A stretch of DNA of 64,000 nt from Campylobacter peloridis LMG 23910 (GTDB taxonomy: Bacteria > Campylobacterota > Campylobacteria > Campylobacterales > Campylobacteraceae), in NCBI RefSeq assembly GCF_000816785.1, contig NZ_CP007766.1, positions 1,178,001-1,242,000 on the forward strand. The letters are read 5' to 3'. Both the position numbers and the translations under genes were made by a program. Below the pieces are notes generated by a model. The model was not told the origin of the DNA and made no database searches. It worked only from the letters and a program-made list of their open reading frames with translations. Below are positions 46,811 to 56,493 of this stretch, one piece after another (the stretch's first letter is position 1; each line of letters begins with the position of its first letter).

Positions 46811-47887
46811 TTAACCAATTTGAGCAGCAACTTCTGCAGCAAAATCTTCAGTTTTCTTCTCCAAACCTTCGCCTACTTCAAAGCGTATAAATTCAACTAT
46901 TTTAATAGTTCCATTAAGTTCTTTCTCTTTTTCGGCAATTACTTGTTCAATAGTTTTTTTATCGTCCATTACATAAAATTGCCCCATTAAAGTAAGTCTG
47001 CTATCAAGCTGAGAATTATCTGCTATAAAGCTATTTAATTTTCCTGGGATAATATTAGGCCAAATTTTTTCTGGTTTACCTTGTGCTTGAAGTTCAGCTT
47101 TAATAGCTTCTTCAGCTGCTTGAATTACTTCTTGAGTTAATTGTTTTCTACTTGCAAATTTTGGAATTTTATGCTCTGGTTTATTTGGGTCTTTTAATCT
47201 TCTTCTTTCTTCATTTTCTTTTTCTAGCTCAGCAACCAAAGCCTTGTATTCATTTTCCACAAATTCCATATCAAGATCTTCATATGATAAATAACTTGGT
47301 TTCATTGCAGCTATATGCATGCAAATATGTTTTAAAAATTCTCCACACTTACTAGCTGTAGCTTCGCTATCACAAGCTGCTGCTATAACAACACCCACAC
47401 GGCCATTAGTATGAATGTAACCATTTACCACTCCATTAACTCCTGCTTTTAAAGTAGCAAATCTTCTCACAACTAAATTCTCACCAATGGTTGCAATTTG
47501 ACTTTTTAAATACTCTTCAAATTTAACCCCATTAATCTCACTTGAGTGCAACTGCTCAACATTTTCAAGACTTTTAGCTTGAATATGAGCTGTTGTATCT
47601 TTTGTTAAAGCAATAAATTGTTCATTTTTAGCAACAAAATCAGTTTCTGAATTGATTTCACTAACAGTAGCGCATTTAAAATCATCACTTACTTTTACAC
47701 TCACTAAGCCTTCAGCAGCTAAACGATCAGCTTTTTTATCAGCTTTGCCAAGGCCTTTTTCTCTTAAAAGTTGAACTGCTTTATCAAAATCACCATCTGT
47801 TTCTTTTAAAGCATTTTTGCAATCCATCATACCTGCGCCAGTACTCTCACGCAGTTCTTTTACCATTTGTGCAGTAATTTCAGCCAT
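46811..47887 (-). CDS. tsf: Translation elongation factor Ts
   Basis: Nucleotide exchange factor for EF-Tu. The N-terminal domain has MVKELRESTGAGMMDCKNAL and LREKGLGKADKKADRLAAEG; the core has SETDFVAKNEQF near residue 80. The 358-residue length, with an inserted charged segment EKENEERRRLKDPNKPEHK near 222, is typical of this phylum and longer than the 283-residue E. coli protein. It overlaps rpsB by one base (TAATG) in the usual rpsB-tsf operon. Confidence 0.97.
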   Translation of the reverse strand: MAEITAQMVKELRESTGAGMMDCKNALKETDGDFDKAVQLLREKGLGKADKKADRLAAEGLVSVKVSDDFKCATVSEINSETDFVAKNEQFIALTKDTTAHIQAKSLENVEQLHSSEINGVKFEEYLKSQIATIGENLVVRRFATLKAGVNGVVNGYIHTNGRVGVVIAAACDSEATASKCGEFLKHICMHIAAMKPSYLSYEDLDMEFVENEYKALVAELEKENEERRRLKDPNKPEHKIPKFASRKQLTQEVIQAAEEAIKAELQAQGKPEKIWPNIIPGKLNSFIADNSQLDSRLTLMGQFYVMDDKKTIEQVIAEKEKELNGTIKIVEFIRFEVGEGLEKKTEDFAAEVAAQIG

Positions 47888-48672
47888 TATTCTTTATCTC
47901 CTTCAAAATCTTCTTCACTCATAGCTTCTTCTAAAACTTCTTTTTTCTCTTCTTCAGAAATTGGCTGCTCTTCACTTACTTCACCATCTTGTTCTCTTAA
48001 AGCTTTACCTTCGTTAATTGCTTCAGCCATTTCTTGACAGAAAAGTTGTACCGAGCGAATTGCATCATCATTTCCTGGAATTGGATAATCAACTAAATCA
48101 GGATCGCAATTTGTATCCAAAGGCGCAACTACAGGAATTTTTAATCTATTAGCTTCTTGCACTGCAATTTTTTCTTTAACAGTATCAATTACAAAAATCA
48201 TATCAGGTTGTGTTTTCATATGTCTAATACCGCCAAGATATGCTAGTAATTTTTCTTTTTTTCTTGTAAGCATTAAAGCTTCTTTTTTTGTTAAAAGTTT
48301 AATGCTTCCATCTTCTTCCATTTTTTCTATAACTTCTAATTTTCTAATTGATTGGCGGATAGTTCCAAAATTTGTCATCATACCACCAAGCCATCTATGA
48401 TTTACATAAGGCATACCACATTTTTCAGCATATTCTTTAATCGCTCCACCAGCTTGTTTTTTAGTTCCAACAAATAAAATCGTTTTACCTTCAGCTGCTG
48501 CATCACGAACGATATTATAAGTATATCTAAAATATCTAAGTGTTTTTTGTAAATCAATTACATAGATACCTTTTCTTTCTCCAAAAATAAATTTTTTCAT
48601 TTTTGGATTCCATCTTCTTGTTTGGTGCCCAAAATGCACACCACATTCTAATAAATCTCTCATGCTAACCAT
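47887..48672 (-). CDS. rpsB: 30S ribosomal protein S2
   Basis: A 261-residue S2 protein. The N terminus [20 protein letters not shown] and [19 protein letters not shown] are classic, and [15 protein letters not shown] lies near residue 95. An acidic C-terminal extension of about 30 residues ([19 protein letters not shown]) goes beyond the core. It starts after AAGGAGAATTTC and heads the rpsB-tsf operon, behind a leader of about 90 nt. Confidence 0.97.
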   Translation of the reverse strand: MVSMRDLLECGVHFGHQTRRWNPKMKKFIFGERKGIYVIDLQKTLRYFRYTYNIVRDAAAEGKTILFVGTKKQAGGAIKEYAEKCGMPYVNHRWLGGMMTNFGTIRQSIRKLEVIEKMEEDGSIKLLTKKEALMLTRKKEKLLAYLGGIRHMKTQPDMIFVIDTVKEKIAVQEANRLKIPVVAPLDTNCDPDLVDYPIPGNDDAIRSVQLFCQEMAEAINEGKALREQDGEVSEEQPISEEEKKEVLEEAMSEEDFEGDKE

Positions 48673-48695
48673 GAAATTCTCCTTAAAATAAAATA

Positions 48696-48740
48696 ATTAG
48701 GTTTATTCCTCCGCATTCTTTAACCCATAAGCAACCTAAT
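48696..48740 (-). promoter_or_regulatory. Possible structured leader of rpsB
   Basis: The rpsB 5' leader has an inverted repeat, plus-strand ATTAGGTT (48696-48703) and AACCTAAT (48733-48740), enclosing 29 bases that include a second GGAGG-like purine run on the minus strand. It lies 24-68 nt upstream of the S2 start. Autogenous control of rpsB by S2 is known in other bacteria; its operation here is a guess. Confidence 0.3.
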
Positions 48741-48771
48741 AAGGAAATTAATGCGTGTGAAATGAAGCGAT

Positions 48772-48777
48772 ATTGTA
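48772..48777 (-). promoter_or_regulatory. -10 box for rpsB-tsf
   Basis: Minus-strand TACAAT in the context TTTGATACAATATCGC, 100 nt upstream of the rpsB ATG and downstream of the petC terminator. Upstream is a T/A-rich tract typical of Campylobacter promoters. Confidence 0.5.
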
Positions 48778-48811
48778 TCAAATTTTTTTTATATTTAGCT
48801 TATTATAGAAG

Positions 48812-48840
48812 AAATAACGCCAAAAAATATGGCGTTATTT
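48812..48840 (-). terminator. Terminator after petC
   Basis: AAATAACGCC (48812-48821) and GGCGTTATTT (48831-48840) form perfect 10-bp arms with a 9-base loop, 7 nt beyond the petC stop on the minus strand. It separates petABC from rpsB-tsf. Confidence 0.75.
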
Positions 48841-48846
48841 TATAGA

Positions 48847-49974
48847 TTAATGAAGTTTAGACCAAACCGATCTTTTCCAACCTATAGCAAAAATACTTAA
48901 AATTGCAAAGAAAATCATTATATAAATTCCAGTTTGTTCTCTTTCTTCTTTTTTGCTATCACCAACTTTTTCAAGATAATCAATAACTTGAGTTTGTGCT
49001 TTTTCATTTAAACCTACTCTTGGCATTGCAGTGCCATGAATTTTCTTTTGAGGTTCATTGATGAAAATTTCAAGATAATGCGCACCTTTAGAACGAATCA
49101 TCATAGATAAATCAGGAGGAGTCATGCCAAGATAATTTTTCAAATCATTCATATTTGAACTTGAAACAAAATTATCATATTTTACATCATGGCATCTTCC
49201 ACAAGCATTTTCAAAAGTGTGTTTATTTTTCATAAAATTAAATTCTTTTGTAATCAATGCTGCTTTTACTTGTTCTGATAATTCTTGATTTTTAGCATAT
49301 TTTTCTTCTAAATCCGCTTTTAATTTTGTATCAAATTCTTTTTCGTAATCATTAGCTGTATTTTTAAAGAATGCAATCAAATCTGCTAAATCTTGACTAT
49401 CTTGTACTTCATCACCACTTAAAGGATAAGCAGGCATTAAAAATGGATTTTCATCATTAAATTTATGTGAAATTTGCAAAGCCTTAACCGGATCAACAAT
49501 CAATGCAGCTAAAAATTTCTCATCATAAATAGAACCTGCATCACTTAAATCAGGTGGTGTTACACCCAATGAAGAATCAGTGATAGTAGCAGGAATTCCA
49601 GCTGCTTTTACACCATGACAAGCTATACAATTTCCTTCAAAAAGTTCTTTTCCTTTTTGAGCATTACCTTTACTAAAATCTATTTTTGCTATTTTTTCCC
49701 ATAGCTGTTTAGTAGCTTCTTCTTGGTTTTTAGCAAGCTCTAATGCTTTTTGTGCATTAGTTATGGCTTTTTCATTCCCTGAAGCATTAGCATCTAATAA
49801 TGCTTTTTCTTTTAAAGCTACCTCAGCTTTGTTAAATTCCTCATCAGCTTTTGCAAAATCAAAATTAACTGGAGTTGAAGGAGGATTCATTACTGAATGT
49901 GCATAAGGTTCAACCCCCCAATACACCAAACCTGTGAAAAAGACAACTATAAAAAATATCTTTAATTCTCTCAT
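48847..49974 (-). CDS. petC: Cytochrome bc1 complex, dihaem cytochrome c subunit
   Basis: Periplasm-facing electron acceptor of complex III. I start at the ATG at 49974 (MRELKIFFIVV), preceded by AAGGGG and 2 nt from the petB stop; the longer frame would run back into petB. The 375-residue protein has an N-terminal membrane helix, haem site CIACH near residue 115, a second haem site CGRCH near 257, an Ala/Lys/Glu-rich linker, and a C-terminal helix IYIMIFFAILSIFAIG. Two haems replace the single-haem cytochrome c1 of other bacteria, as is usual in this phylum. Equivalent of Cj1184c. Confidence 0.93.
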   Translation of the reverse strand: MRELKIFFIVVFFTGLVYWGVEPYAHSVMNPPSTPVNFDFAKADEEFNKAEVALKEKALLDANASGNEKAITNAQKALELAKNQEEATKQLWEKIAKIDFSKGNAQKGKELFEGNCIACHGVKAAGIPATITDSSLGVTPPDLSDAGSIYDEKFLAALIVDPVKALQISHKFNDENPFLMPAYPLSGDEVQDSQDLADLIAFFKNTANDYEKEFDTKLKADLEEKYAKNQELSEQVKAALITKEFNFMKNKHTFENACGRCHDVKYDNFVSSSNMNDLKNYLGMTPPDLSMMIRSKGAHYLEIFINEPQKKIHGTAMPRVGLNEKAQTQVIDYLEKVGDSKKEEREQTGIYIMIFFAILSIFAIGWKRSVWSKLH

Positions 49975-49976
49975 TA

Positions 49977-51221
49977 TTAGCCCCTTTTTCTTTCCATAAT
50001 AGTAATAATTGGTAGCACTACTAATAATAATAGTAAAAATACCATAGATGCATAAAATCCTATCCAAGCATTAATACCTGTTGGAGGAAGCTTTCCATAA
50101 ACTGTTAATACAATTAAATCTATCAATAATACCCAAAACCATATAAAAAACATTGGTCTTTCATGTGCTGGTTTTACTACATCACTTCTATCAAGCCAAG
50201 GAAGTAAAAAGAATATAACCTGTGCTATACCAAAGGCTGCAAGTCCTATATCAAAAGCTTTTATACTTCCAACATCAAAGAAAAATCCTCTCAATACTTC
50301 ATAACTCCATAAAAAATACCACTCAGGATAAATATGAGGAGGAGTTTTTAAAGAATTTGCTGGATCAAAGTTAATTGGATCCATTGCAAAATTAAATTTA
50401 AAACATACCAAATAAAAGAAAAAAATCATAAATAAAGAAATATACATGAAATCTTTAGCTAAAAATCCTGGCCAAAAAGGAATCACTTTAGAGCCTTTTG
50501 TATCACCTGCTAAATATTTTTCTGCTTCTAAATCAAAATCAATTTCTTCTGAAATTTCATTATTTACATGAGGAATTCTTAAAGAATAAAAGTGAAAAGC
50601 TATGATAGCTAAAATCACAATTGGTAATAAACATACATGCAACATAAAAAATCTAGTTAAAGTTGGATCAGAAACCGCAAAATCCCCCCTTATCCAAATA
50701 ACCAAAGCATCACCTATAAAAGGAATTCCACCAAAAAGTTGAGTAATAACTTGAGCAGCCCAAAAGCTCATTTGTCCCCATGGAAGCATATATCCACTAA
50801 ATGCTTCTGCTGAAAATACAACAAATAAAAGCATACCACTAATCCAAATCATTTCACGACCCTTTTTATAAGAGCCATAATAAATCCCTGTTAGCATATG
50901 AATATATATGATTAAAAAGACAACTGAAGCAGCCACACCATGCATATGACGCCAAAGCCAACCATACTCAACCTCTTGCATGATAGTTTTATTAACACTA
51001 TCAAAGGCTAAAGCCACATCTGGCTTATAATACATTACTAAAAATAAACCTGAAATAAATAAAATAGCAAAAAGAGTAGTCAAAATAACACCCATTGCCC
51101 ATAAGAAGTTAATCTGTTTTGGTATCCAATATTGAGCCATTAAAACATTAAAAAGCTTATTTACAGCTAATCTTTGATCAAGCCAATCTATAATACCACT
51201 AGCTTTTTTAATTTGTGCCAT
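49977..51221 (-). CDS. petB: Cytochrome bc1 complex, cytochrome b subunit
   Basis: Membrane quinol-oxidising subunit of complex III. I start at ATG 51221 (MAQIKKASG), ideally placed after GGAGG; a TTG five codons earlier is unnecessary. The 414-residue protein has about eight helices, paired haem-ligand histidines in WRHMHGVAASVVF near residue 90 and MLHVCLLPIVILAIIAFHF near 195, and the Qo-site motif PEWYFLWSYEVLRG near 296. It begins one base after the petA stop. Equivalent of Cj1185c. Confidence 0.95.
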   Translation of the reverse strand: MAQIKKASGIIDWLDQRLAVNKLFNVLMAQYWIPKQINFLWAMGVILTTLFAILFISGLFLVMYYKPDVALAFDSVNKTIMQEVEYGWLWRHMHGVAASVVFLIIYIHMLTGIYYGSYKKGREMIWISGMLLFVVFSAEAFSGYMLPWGQMSFWAAQVITQLFGGIPFIGDALVIWIRGDFAVSDPTLTRFFMLHVCLLPIVILAIIAFHFYSLRIPHVNNEISEEIDFDLEAEKYLAGDTKGSKVIPFWPGFLAKDFMYISLFMIFFFYLVCFKFNFAMDPINFDPANSLKTPPHIYPEWYFLWSYEVLRGFFFDVGSIKAFDIGLAAFGIAQVIFFLLPWLDRSDVVKPAHERPMFFIWFWVLLIDLIVLTVYGKLPPTGINAWIGFYASMVFLLLLLVVLPIITIMERKRG

Positions 51222-51222
51222 A

Positions 51223-51726
51223 TCAAGCCTCCGCAATCATTTTTTTATATTCTGGACCTTCTTCACCTAATACAAGTTTTGTTCCATCAATTCTAAAAGG
51301 AGGAATATCCAAAGGTCTTGGAGGAGGACCAAATACATTTTTACCGCTAGTGTCAAATTCACCACCATGACAGGCACACTTGAATAATTTTTCACTTGGA
51401 GCATAAGCTGGTATACAACCCAAATGCGTACAAAGTCCAATAACTACAGTATATGCAACATCACCAACAACAACATCTCTATTGCTATCTTTTGCCATAT
51501 CCGCATCTTTTTTTAAGATAAATATAGGCTTTTTACGCCACTCAATAGTTCTTAATTCCCCTTCTTTCATACCAGAAAGATCTACAGTAGTAATACCTGC
51601 TGCTTTAACACTAGGGAGAGGATCCCATGTTTTTTTCATTGCAACTAATGAAAAAGCACCACCCACAGCAGCTACCGTTCCAAAGGCAAAGCCCATAAAG
51701 CTTCGTCTACTTTCAGATGTAGCCAT
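51223..51726 (-). CDS. petA: Cytochrome bc1 complex, Rieske iron-sulfur subunit
   Basis: A 167-residue 2Fe-2S protein, first gene of petABC. The N terminus SESRRSFMGFAFGTVAAVGG is a Tat-type signal anchor. Cluster ligands lie in CTHLGC near residue 113 and CACHGG near 132, the two boxes of all Rieske proteins. Export by the Tat system links it to tatA in this window. The 117-bp gap upstream towards mnmG should hold the operon promoter; a minus-strand TACAAT-like box is present. Equivalent of Cj1186c. Confidence 0.95.
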   Translation of the reverse strand: MATSESRRSFMGFAFGTVAAVGGAFSLVAMKKTWDPLPSVKAAGITTVDLSGMKEGELRTIEWRKKPIFILKKDADMAKDSNRDVVVGDVAYTVVIGLCTHLGCIPAYAPSEKLFKCACHGGEFDTSGKNVFGPPPRPLDIPPFRIDGTKLVLGEEGPEYKKMIAEA

Positions 51727-51843
51727 TTTACTTCCTTTTGTTTGATTTATAATTGTAAAAGATAGTAGTTTATCGTAAAAATAATAAATTTTTTCTTTTA
51801 CTAAAATATAGCTTTTTTAAAATATTTTATTAATGATTATAAA

Positions 51844-53694
51844 CTACTTTTTCATCTTTATATAAATATGCAAAATATCCAAAGCAGCAGGAGTTATACC
51901 ACTAATTTGCGAAGCAGCAAAAATAGTAGGCGGTTTAAATTTTTGTAATTTTTCCACTACTTCATTGCTTAAACCACTCACGCTTTTAAAATCAAAATTT
52001 TCAGGAATTTTTATTTCGCTTAAAGTTTTCATTTTTTCAATCTGAGCTTTTTGCATTGCTATATAATGATAATACTTTGCCTCATTTAAAATTTCATTTA
52101 AAGAATACTCATCCATATTTGCAAACATTGCATCTAATTTTTTTAATTTTTCTATATTAAAACTTGCTCTTGCAACAATTTTTTGCAAACTCACTATTGA
52201 AGTGATCTTTTCCTCTTCAATGCTTTGTAAAAATTCATTGTTTTGATTGCTTGGTGTCCATGTAGTTTGCAATAAAAACTCAAGCCCCTTATTTACATTT
52301 TGCTTAATATTGCTAATATAAGCGTAATCATCTTGGCTTAAAAGTTGAAATTTATAGCCATATTCACCAAGCCTTAAAATCGCATTTTCTTCTCTTAAAA
52401 GCAACCTATACTCAGCTCTTGAAGTAAACATTCTATAAGGCTCTTTTGTACCTTTAATCACTAAATCATCAATCAATACCCCTATATAAGCTTCATCACG
52501 CCTTAATACAAAGGGCTCTTTCTCGTCAATTGCTAAAACCGCATTAATCCCTGCCATAAATCCTTGTGCAGCTGCTTCTTCATAACCTGTTGTTCCATTA
52601 ATTTGCCCAGCACAATATAAATTTTTAATTTTTTTTGTTTCTAAAGTGTGTTTAAGTTCTGTTGGATCGATATAATCATACTCTATAGCATAACCAAAAC
52701 GCGTAATTTTAGCATTTTCAAAGCCTTTTATGCTTCTTAGCATTGCAATTTGCACTTCATAAGGCAAAGAAGTAGAAAATCCATTAATGTAGTATTCAGT
52801 TGCGTCTTTAGTTTGTGGCTCTATAAATAAATGATGGCTTTCTTTATCGCCAAAGCGGTTGATTTTATCTTCTATTGATGGACAATATCTTGGCCCTATA
52901 CCTTCAATTTGCCCTGTAAAAAGTGGAGCACGATAAAAATTATTTTTTATAATTTCATGAGTGGTAAGATTTGTTCTTGCAATATAACAAGGAAGTTGAT
53001 TGGGTTTAAAATTTTTAGTTTTAAAACTAAAAGCCTTAGGGTTTTCATCTCCATTTTGAAGTTCTAAAACACTAAAATCAATACTTTTAGCATCTACCCT
53101 TGGGCAAGTTCCTGTTTTTAATCTCCCTACTTTTAAGCCACTTTGCTTTAAAAAATCACCCAAATTTATAGAAGCAAGCTCACCTACCCTACCTGCTTGA
53201 AGCTTAGTTTGGCCTACATGGATAAGTCCATTTAAAAAAGTTCCTGTTGTAAGTATGATTTTTTTGGCAAAATATGTATTTTCTAAATTGGTTTTAACAC
53301 CCTTAACTTCATCATTTTCTATAAGTAAAGATAAAACTTGCTCTTGAGAAATTTCTAAATTTTCAAGCTTTAAAAGCTTATTTCTAGCACAAATTCTATA
53401 CATATCCATATCAATTTGTGCTCTACTTCCCCGCACTGCAACGCCTTTGCTTTCGTTTAAAATTCTAAATTGAATTCCAGCCTCATCGGTAATTTCTCCC
53501 ATAAGTCCACCTATAGCATCTAACTCTTTTACTAAGTGTCCTTTTGCTAAACCTCCTATTGCAGGATTGCAACTTGCAGCAGCGATTTGTTCGATTAAGG
53601 TTGTTAAAAGTAAGGTTTTCTTACCCATTCTAGCAGCACTAGCACTAGCTTCAACGCCAGCATGCCCACCGCCTATTACGATTATATCATACAT
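51844..53694 (-). CDS. mnmG: tRNA uridine 5-carboxymethylaminomethyl modification enzyme MnmG
   Basis: With MnmE, modifies U34 of certain tRNAs, using FAD and methylene-tetrahydrofolate. The FAD motif [20 protein letters not shown] starts near residue 5. [16 protein letters not shown] near 42 and the [15 protein letters not shown] segment near 267 are diagnostic. The C-terminal domain has the [15 protein letters not shown] motif. Its 616-residue length is normal. It is leftward and divergent from ribE across a 124-bp gap. Confidence 0.96.
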   Translation of the reverse strand: MYDIIVIGGGHAGVEASASAARMGKKTLLLTTLIEQIAAASCNPAIGGLAKGHLVKELDAIGGLMGEITDEAGIQFRILNESKGVAVRGSRAQIDMDMYRICARNKLLKLENLEISQEQVLSLLIENDEVKGVKTNLENTYFAKKIILTTGTFLNGLIHVGQTKLQAGRVGELASINLGDFLKQSGLKVGRLKTGTCPRVDAKSIDFSVLELQNGDENPKAFSFKTKNFKPNQLPCYIARTNLTTHEIIKNNFYRAPLFTGQIEGIGPRYCPSIEDKINRFGDKESHHLFIEPQTKDATEYYINGFSTSLPYEVQIAMLRSIKGFENAKITRFGYAIEYDYIDPTELKHTLETKKIKNLYCAGQINGTTGYEEAAAQGFMAGINAVLAIDEKEPFVLRRDEAYIGVLIDDLVIKGTKEPYRMFTSRAEYRLLLREENAILRLGEYGYKFQLLSQDDYAYISNIKQNVNKGLEFLLQTTWTPSNQNNEFLQSIEEEKITSIVSLQKIVARASFNIEKLKKLDAMFANMDEYSLNEILNEAKYYHYIAMQKAQIEKMKTLSEIKIPENFDFKSVSGLSNEVVEKLQKFKPPTIFAASQISGITPAALDILHIYIKMKK

Positions 53695-53818
53695 ATTTCA
53701 CCCTCATTTTTACTAAAAAAGGCAAAAATTATATAATATTTTTTAAAATAAAACACTAAAAATACTTTTTGAAATTTAAAAGTTTTAGATAAAATCTCAT
53801 AAAAATTAAAGGTGTTAA

Positions 53819-54427
53819 ATGTTTAATGGATTAATCCGCGAATTAGCCTTTGTTAAATCATATCAAAATAATACTTTAAGATTAAAAGCTACTTACAAGC
53901 CAAATTTGGGTGATAGCATAGCAGTAAATGGGGCTTGTTTGAGTGTTACAAAGCTTTTTGATGATGGTTTTAATCTTGAGCTTTCTTATGAAACAAGAAC
54001 CCATATAGCTGTAGAAAATTTAAAAGACTTTGTTCATATTGAACCTGCATTAAAATATGGTGATAAAATAGATGGACACTTAATGCAAGGACATATTGAT
54101 GGTATAGGAGAAATCACAAACATCGTAAAAAAAGAAAATGGAGTAGACTTTTATATCAAATGTCCTGAAAATTTACAAATTTTTATGGCAAATAAAGCAA
54201 GTGTAGCTATAGATGGTGTAAGTTTAACCATAAATGAAGTTTTAAATGATGGTATTCGCTTGACTATCATTCCTATAACTTTTAAAGAAACTTTATTTAA
54301 AACTTATACTATAAGAAGGCGTGTTAATATAGAAAGTGATCTTTTAGCAAGATACATACACAGACAACTAAATTATAAAAAAGAAATTTCATGGCAACAA
54401 GTAGACAAAATCATATCACTTTATTAG
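53819..54427 (+). CDS. ribE: Riboflavin synthase, alpha subunit
   Basis: Dismutates two 6,7-dimethyl-8-ribityllumazine molecules to riboflavin. Two lumazine-binding repeats are visible: MFNGLIREL ... AVNGACLSV in the first and GHLMQGHIDGIGEI ... SVAIDGVSLTINEV in the second. At 202 residues it is of normal size. The N-terminal MFNGLI replaces the common MFTGII. The next gene follows directly; an alternative upstream start for that gene would overlap ribE. Elsewhere riboflavin synthase is named ribC or ribE depending on the species. Confidence 0.92.
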   Translation: MFNGLIRELAFVKSYQNNTLRLKATYKPNLGDSIAVNGACLSVTKLFDDGFNLELSYETRTHIAVENLKDFVHIEPALKYGDKIDGHLMQGHIDGIGEITNIVKKENGVDFYIKCPENLQIFMANKASVAIDGVSLTINEVLNDGIRLTIIPITFKETLFKTYTIRRRVNIESDLLARYIHRQLNYKKEISWQQVDKIISLY

Positions 54428-54438
54428 AAAATGATTTT

Positions 54439-55059
54439 ATGAAAGCTTTTATTGCTTTTGGTTTTGATTATAATATTTTTAGAGCAAAAATTCACTCCAA
54501 TGTCTTTCCTTGGGAAAAATCTATAAAAAAATGCATCTTTTTAAATCAAATTCATTCTAATATCATCACTCATTACAATAAAGACTTTCATTTTAATGCT
54601 GATGGGGTTATTAGCAGTGAGAAAAACACAGCTTTGTGTATTTTAAGTGCTGATTGCCTGCCTTTACTTTTATATGATAATAAAAACAAAACCATAGCAG
54701 CATTACATTCTGGAAGAAAAGGGTGTTTTGAAAATATCCTAAAAGAAGCTGTTTTAAAAATGCAAAAAAATTTCAACACTCAAACAAAAAATTTAAAACT
54801 TATCATCTCAGCAGGAATTGGTGCTAAAAACTATGAACTTAATGGAGAGCTTTTAACTTATAGTAAAAAACATTTTGCACCTTTTTTACATGAAAATAAA
54901 TTAGATTTAAAAGCATTAGTTAAATTTCAAGCAAAAGAATTAGAAATTAAAGATATTTTTGATATTAATCTTTGTACTTTTGATGATGAGAGATTTTTTT
55001 CTTATAGAAAAAATCAAACCCCAAAACGCATTGTTAGTGCAATTTATTTAAAGGATTAA
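54439..55059 (+). CDS. PgeF/YfiH-family (laccase-domain) protein
   Basis: A 206-residue protein of the multicopper-polyphenol-oxidoreductase-like family; members edit peptidoglycan precursors (PgeF) or act as purine nucleoside phosphorylases. Active-site residues fit: His in FLNQIHSN near residue 39, Cys in ILSADCLPLLLY near 76, and His in IAALHSGRKG near 93. The last motif is HSGRKG rather than HAGWRG. I use the ATG at 54439, which clears ribE; an in-frame ATG at 54391 would overlap ribE by 37 nt. A C-terminal CTFDDERFFSYRKN segment completes the fold. Confidence 0.85.
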   Translation: MKAFIAFGFDYNIFRAKIHSNVFPWEKSIKKCIFLNQIHSNIITHYNKDFHFNADGVISSEKNTALCILSADCLPLLLYDNKNKTIAALHSGRKGCFENILKEAVLKMQKNFNTQTKNLKLIISAGIGAKNYELNGELLTYSKKHFAPFLHENKLDLKALVKFQAKELEIKDIFDINLCTFDDERFFSYRKNQTPKRIVSAIYLKD

Positions 55060-55060
55060 A

Positions 55061-55267
55061 ATGTATGAAGTAAAAAATTTACTAGCTTTAAAAATTTTGC
55101 AAAAGGCCAAAGAATTTGGCGATAACGACTTAAGCAACGAAGCATTAGTTACTCAAATGTTAAATCATAATCTAAAAAACCTAAGTAAAAACGACACCAA
55201 AGAACTTAAAACATTTATTAATACACTAATCAACGCCAAAGAAAAAGCCAAAATGAGTAACAAATAA
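55061..55267 (+). CDS. Hypothetical small helical protein, 68 residues
   Basis: A charged protein rich in Lys, Asn and Leu, starting 1 nt after the preceding stop behind AAAGGATTAAA. It looks fully helical (KILQKAKEFGDNDLSNEALV, then KELKTFINTLINAKEKAK), with no membrane segment, Cys or known motif. It ends 2 nt before the convergent sensor kinase gene, with no terminator visible. I do not recognise the family. Confidence 0.7.
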   Translation: MYEVKNLLALKILQKAKEFGDNDLSNEALVTQMLNHNLKNLSKNDTKELKTFINTLINAKEKAKMSNK

Positions 55268-55269
55268 GA

Positions 55270-56493
55270 CTAATTTTTCCAAGTTAAAATAAATTTAGTT
55301 CCTTTATTTAACTCGCTTTCTACTTTTATCTTTATATGATGGTCTTTACAAATTTTATCTACTAAAGAAAGTCCTATACCAAAACCACCTTGATTTTCAT
55401 TAAACCTTGAATATCTCTCAAAAATATTTACTAAATTTTCCTTTGCTATCCCGCAACCACTATCTTCTATTATAAGTTTTTGCTCCAAAAGTGTTATTTT
55501 AATTTGGCCATTTTTTACATTATATTTAATAGCATTACTAATTAGATTATCAAACATCTTAAAAAATTGCTCTTTATTAGCATAAATCTTTCCTTCATTA
55601 TCCAAGTGAAGTTCTAAATTTATATTTTTTTGCTCTAAAAATATTTTAAAATATTCCATTCTTTCTATAATCAAATTTTTCAAAAATATCCAATCTTTTT
55701 TAGCTTCATAAGCTTGAGAAAAATTCATAAAAGTTAAATCAGAATACAAATGATTTAAAGTTAAAGCTGCTATTTTAACTCGCTTTAATGCTTTAATTTC
55801 TTCAAAATTCTTCTTTCTTTCTAAACTTTCTATACTCATTAATATAGCACTAATTGGGGTATTAATCTCATGGGTAGTATCTTTAATAAAATTATTTAAA
55901 AATCTTATTCTCACCTCCAAAGGCTTGAGTGCGAATTTAAGTATCAAGTATCCAACTATACTTACAAAAATTAAAGAAAAAACCATAGCTAAAGCTACTT
56001 TAAATCTGATAAAGCCAAGTTCCTTAGAAATATCATCACCTTGTATTAATACACGCAAGCGATTTACATCTCCTAAAATTTCTAAAGCATTTTGTGTTTG
56101 AGTGTTATTTAGCATTAAGCTATTTAAATTTACATCTGCTATGTAAATAAGTGTGTTGTTATTGTATATTTTTGTATTATTAAAATTAAAAAATATAGTT
56201 TGAGCGGGTAAATTAAGATTAGAAAAATAAACCTTTGTTCTATCAAAAATCGCAAATTTAATCTTTGAAATTTGAGCGATTTTTTTAGCACTTTTTTCTA
56301 TAGGCTCAAAACGAGATTTCTCCATTTGTGAAATTATAAAGCGATGCTCTTGTCTTAGTTTTATAGTATGCTCATTAACCAATTCTTCAATCAACTTTGC
56401 ATACCATATTCCAAAAAGCACTACAAGCACACTTCCTATGCTTACTAAATACAAAGAAAGAATTTGCCACGCAACACGCTTGGCTTCATACAT
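55270..56493 (-). CDS. cprS: Sensor histidine kinase, CprS-type
   Basis: A 407-residue membrane kinase. Helices near residues 12-32 and 162-184 flank a periplasmic sensor domain of about 125 residues. H box FIKDTTHEINTPISAIL near residue 210, N box NLISNAIKYN near 325, G1 EDSGCGIAKEN near 350, and G2 QGGFGIGLSLV near 376. It overlaps the regulator gene by 8 nt. Gene order and sequence suit CprS (Cj1226c), which in C. jejuni controls envelope and biofilm-related genes with the essential CprR. The signal is unknown. The cpr name is inferred. Confidence 0.82.
   Translation of the reverse strand: MYEAKRVAWQILSLYLVSIGSVLVVLFGIWYAKLIEELVNEHTIKLRQEHRFIISQMEKSRFEPIEKSAKKIAQISKIKFAIFDRTKVYFSNLNLPAQTIFFNFNNTKIYNNNTLIYIADVNLNSLMLNNTQTQNALEILGDVNRLRVLIQGDDISKELGFIRFKVALAMVFSLIFVSIVGYLILKFALKPLEVRIRFLNNFIKDTTHEINTPISAILMSIESLERKKNFEEIKALKRVKIAALTLNHLYSDLTFMNFSQAYEAKKDWIFLKNLIIERMEYFKIFLEQKNINLELHLDNEGKIYANKEQFFKMFDNLISNAIKYNVKNGQIKITLLEQKLIIEDSGCGIAKENLVNIFERYSRFNENQGGFGIGLSLVDKICKDHHIKIKVESELNKGTKFILTWKN

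Noticed and set aside
49975..50067. N-terminal extension of petC (31 extra codons)
   Set aside because: It would lie inside petB; the ATG at 49974 has its own ribosome site and begins directly before the membrane helix.
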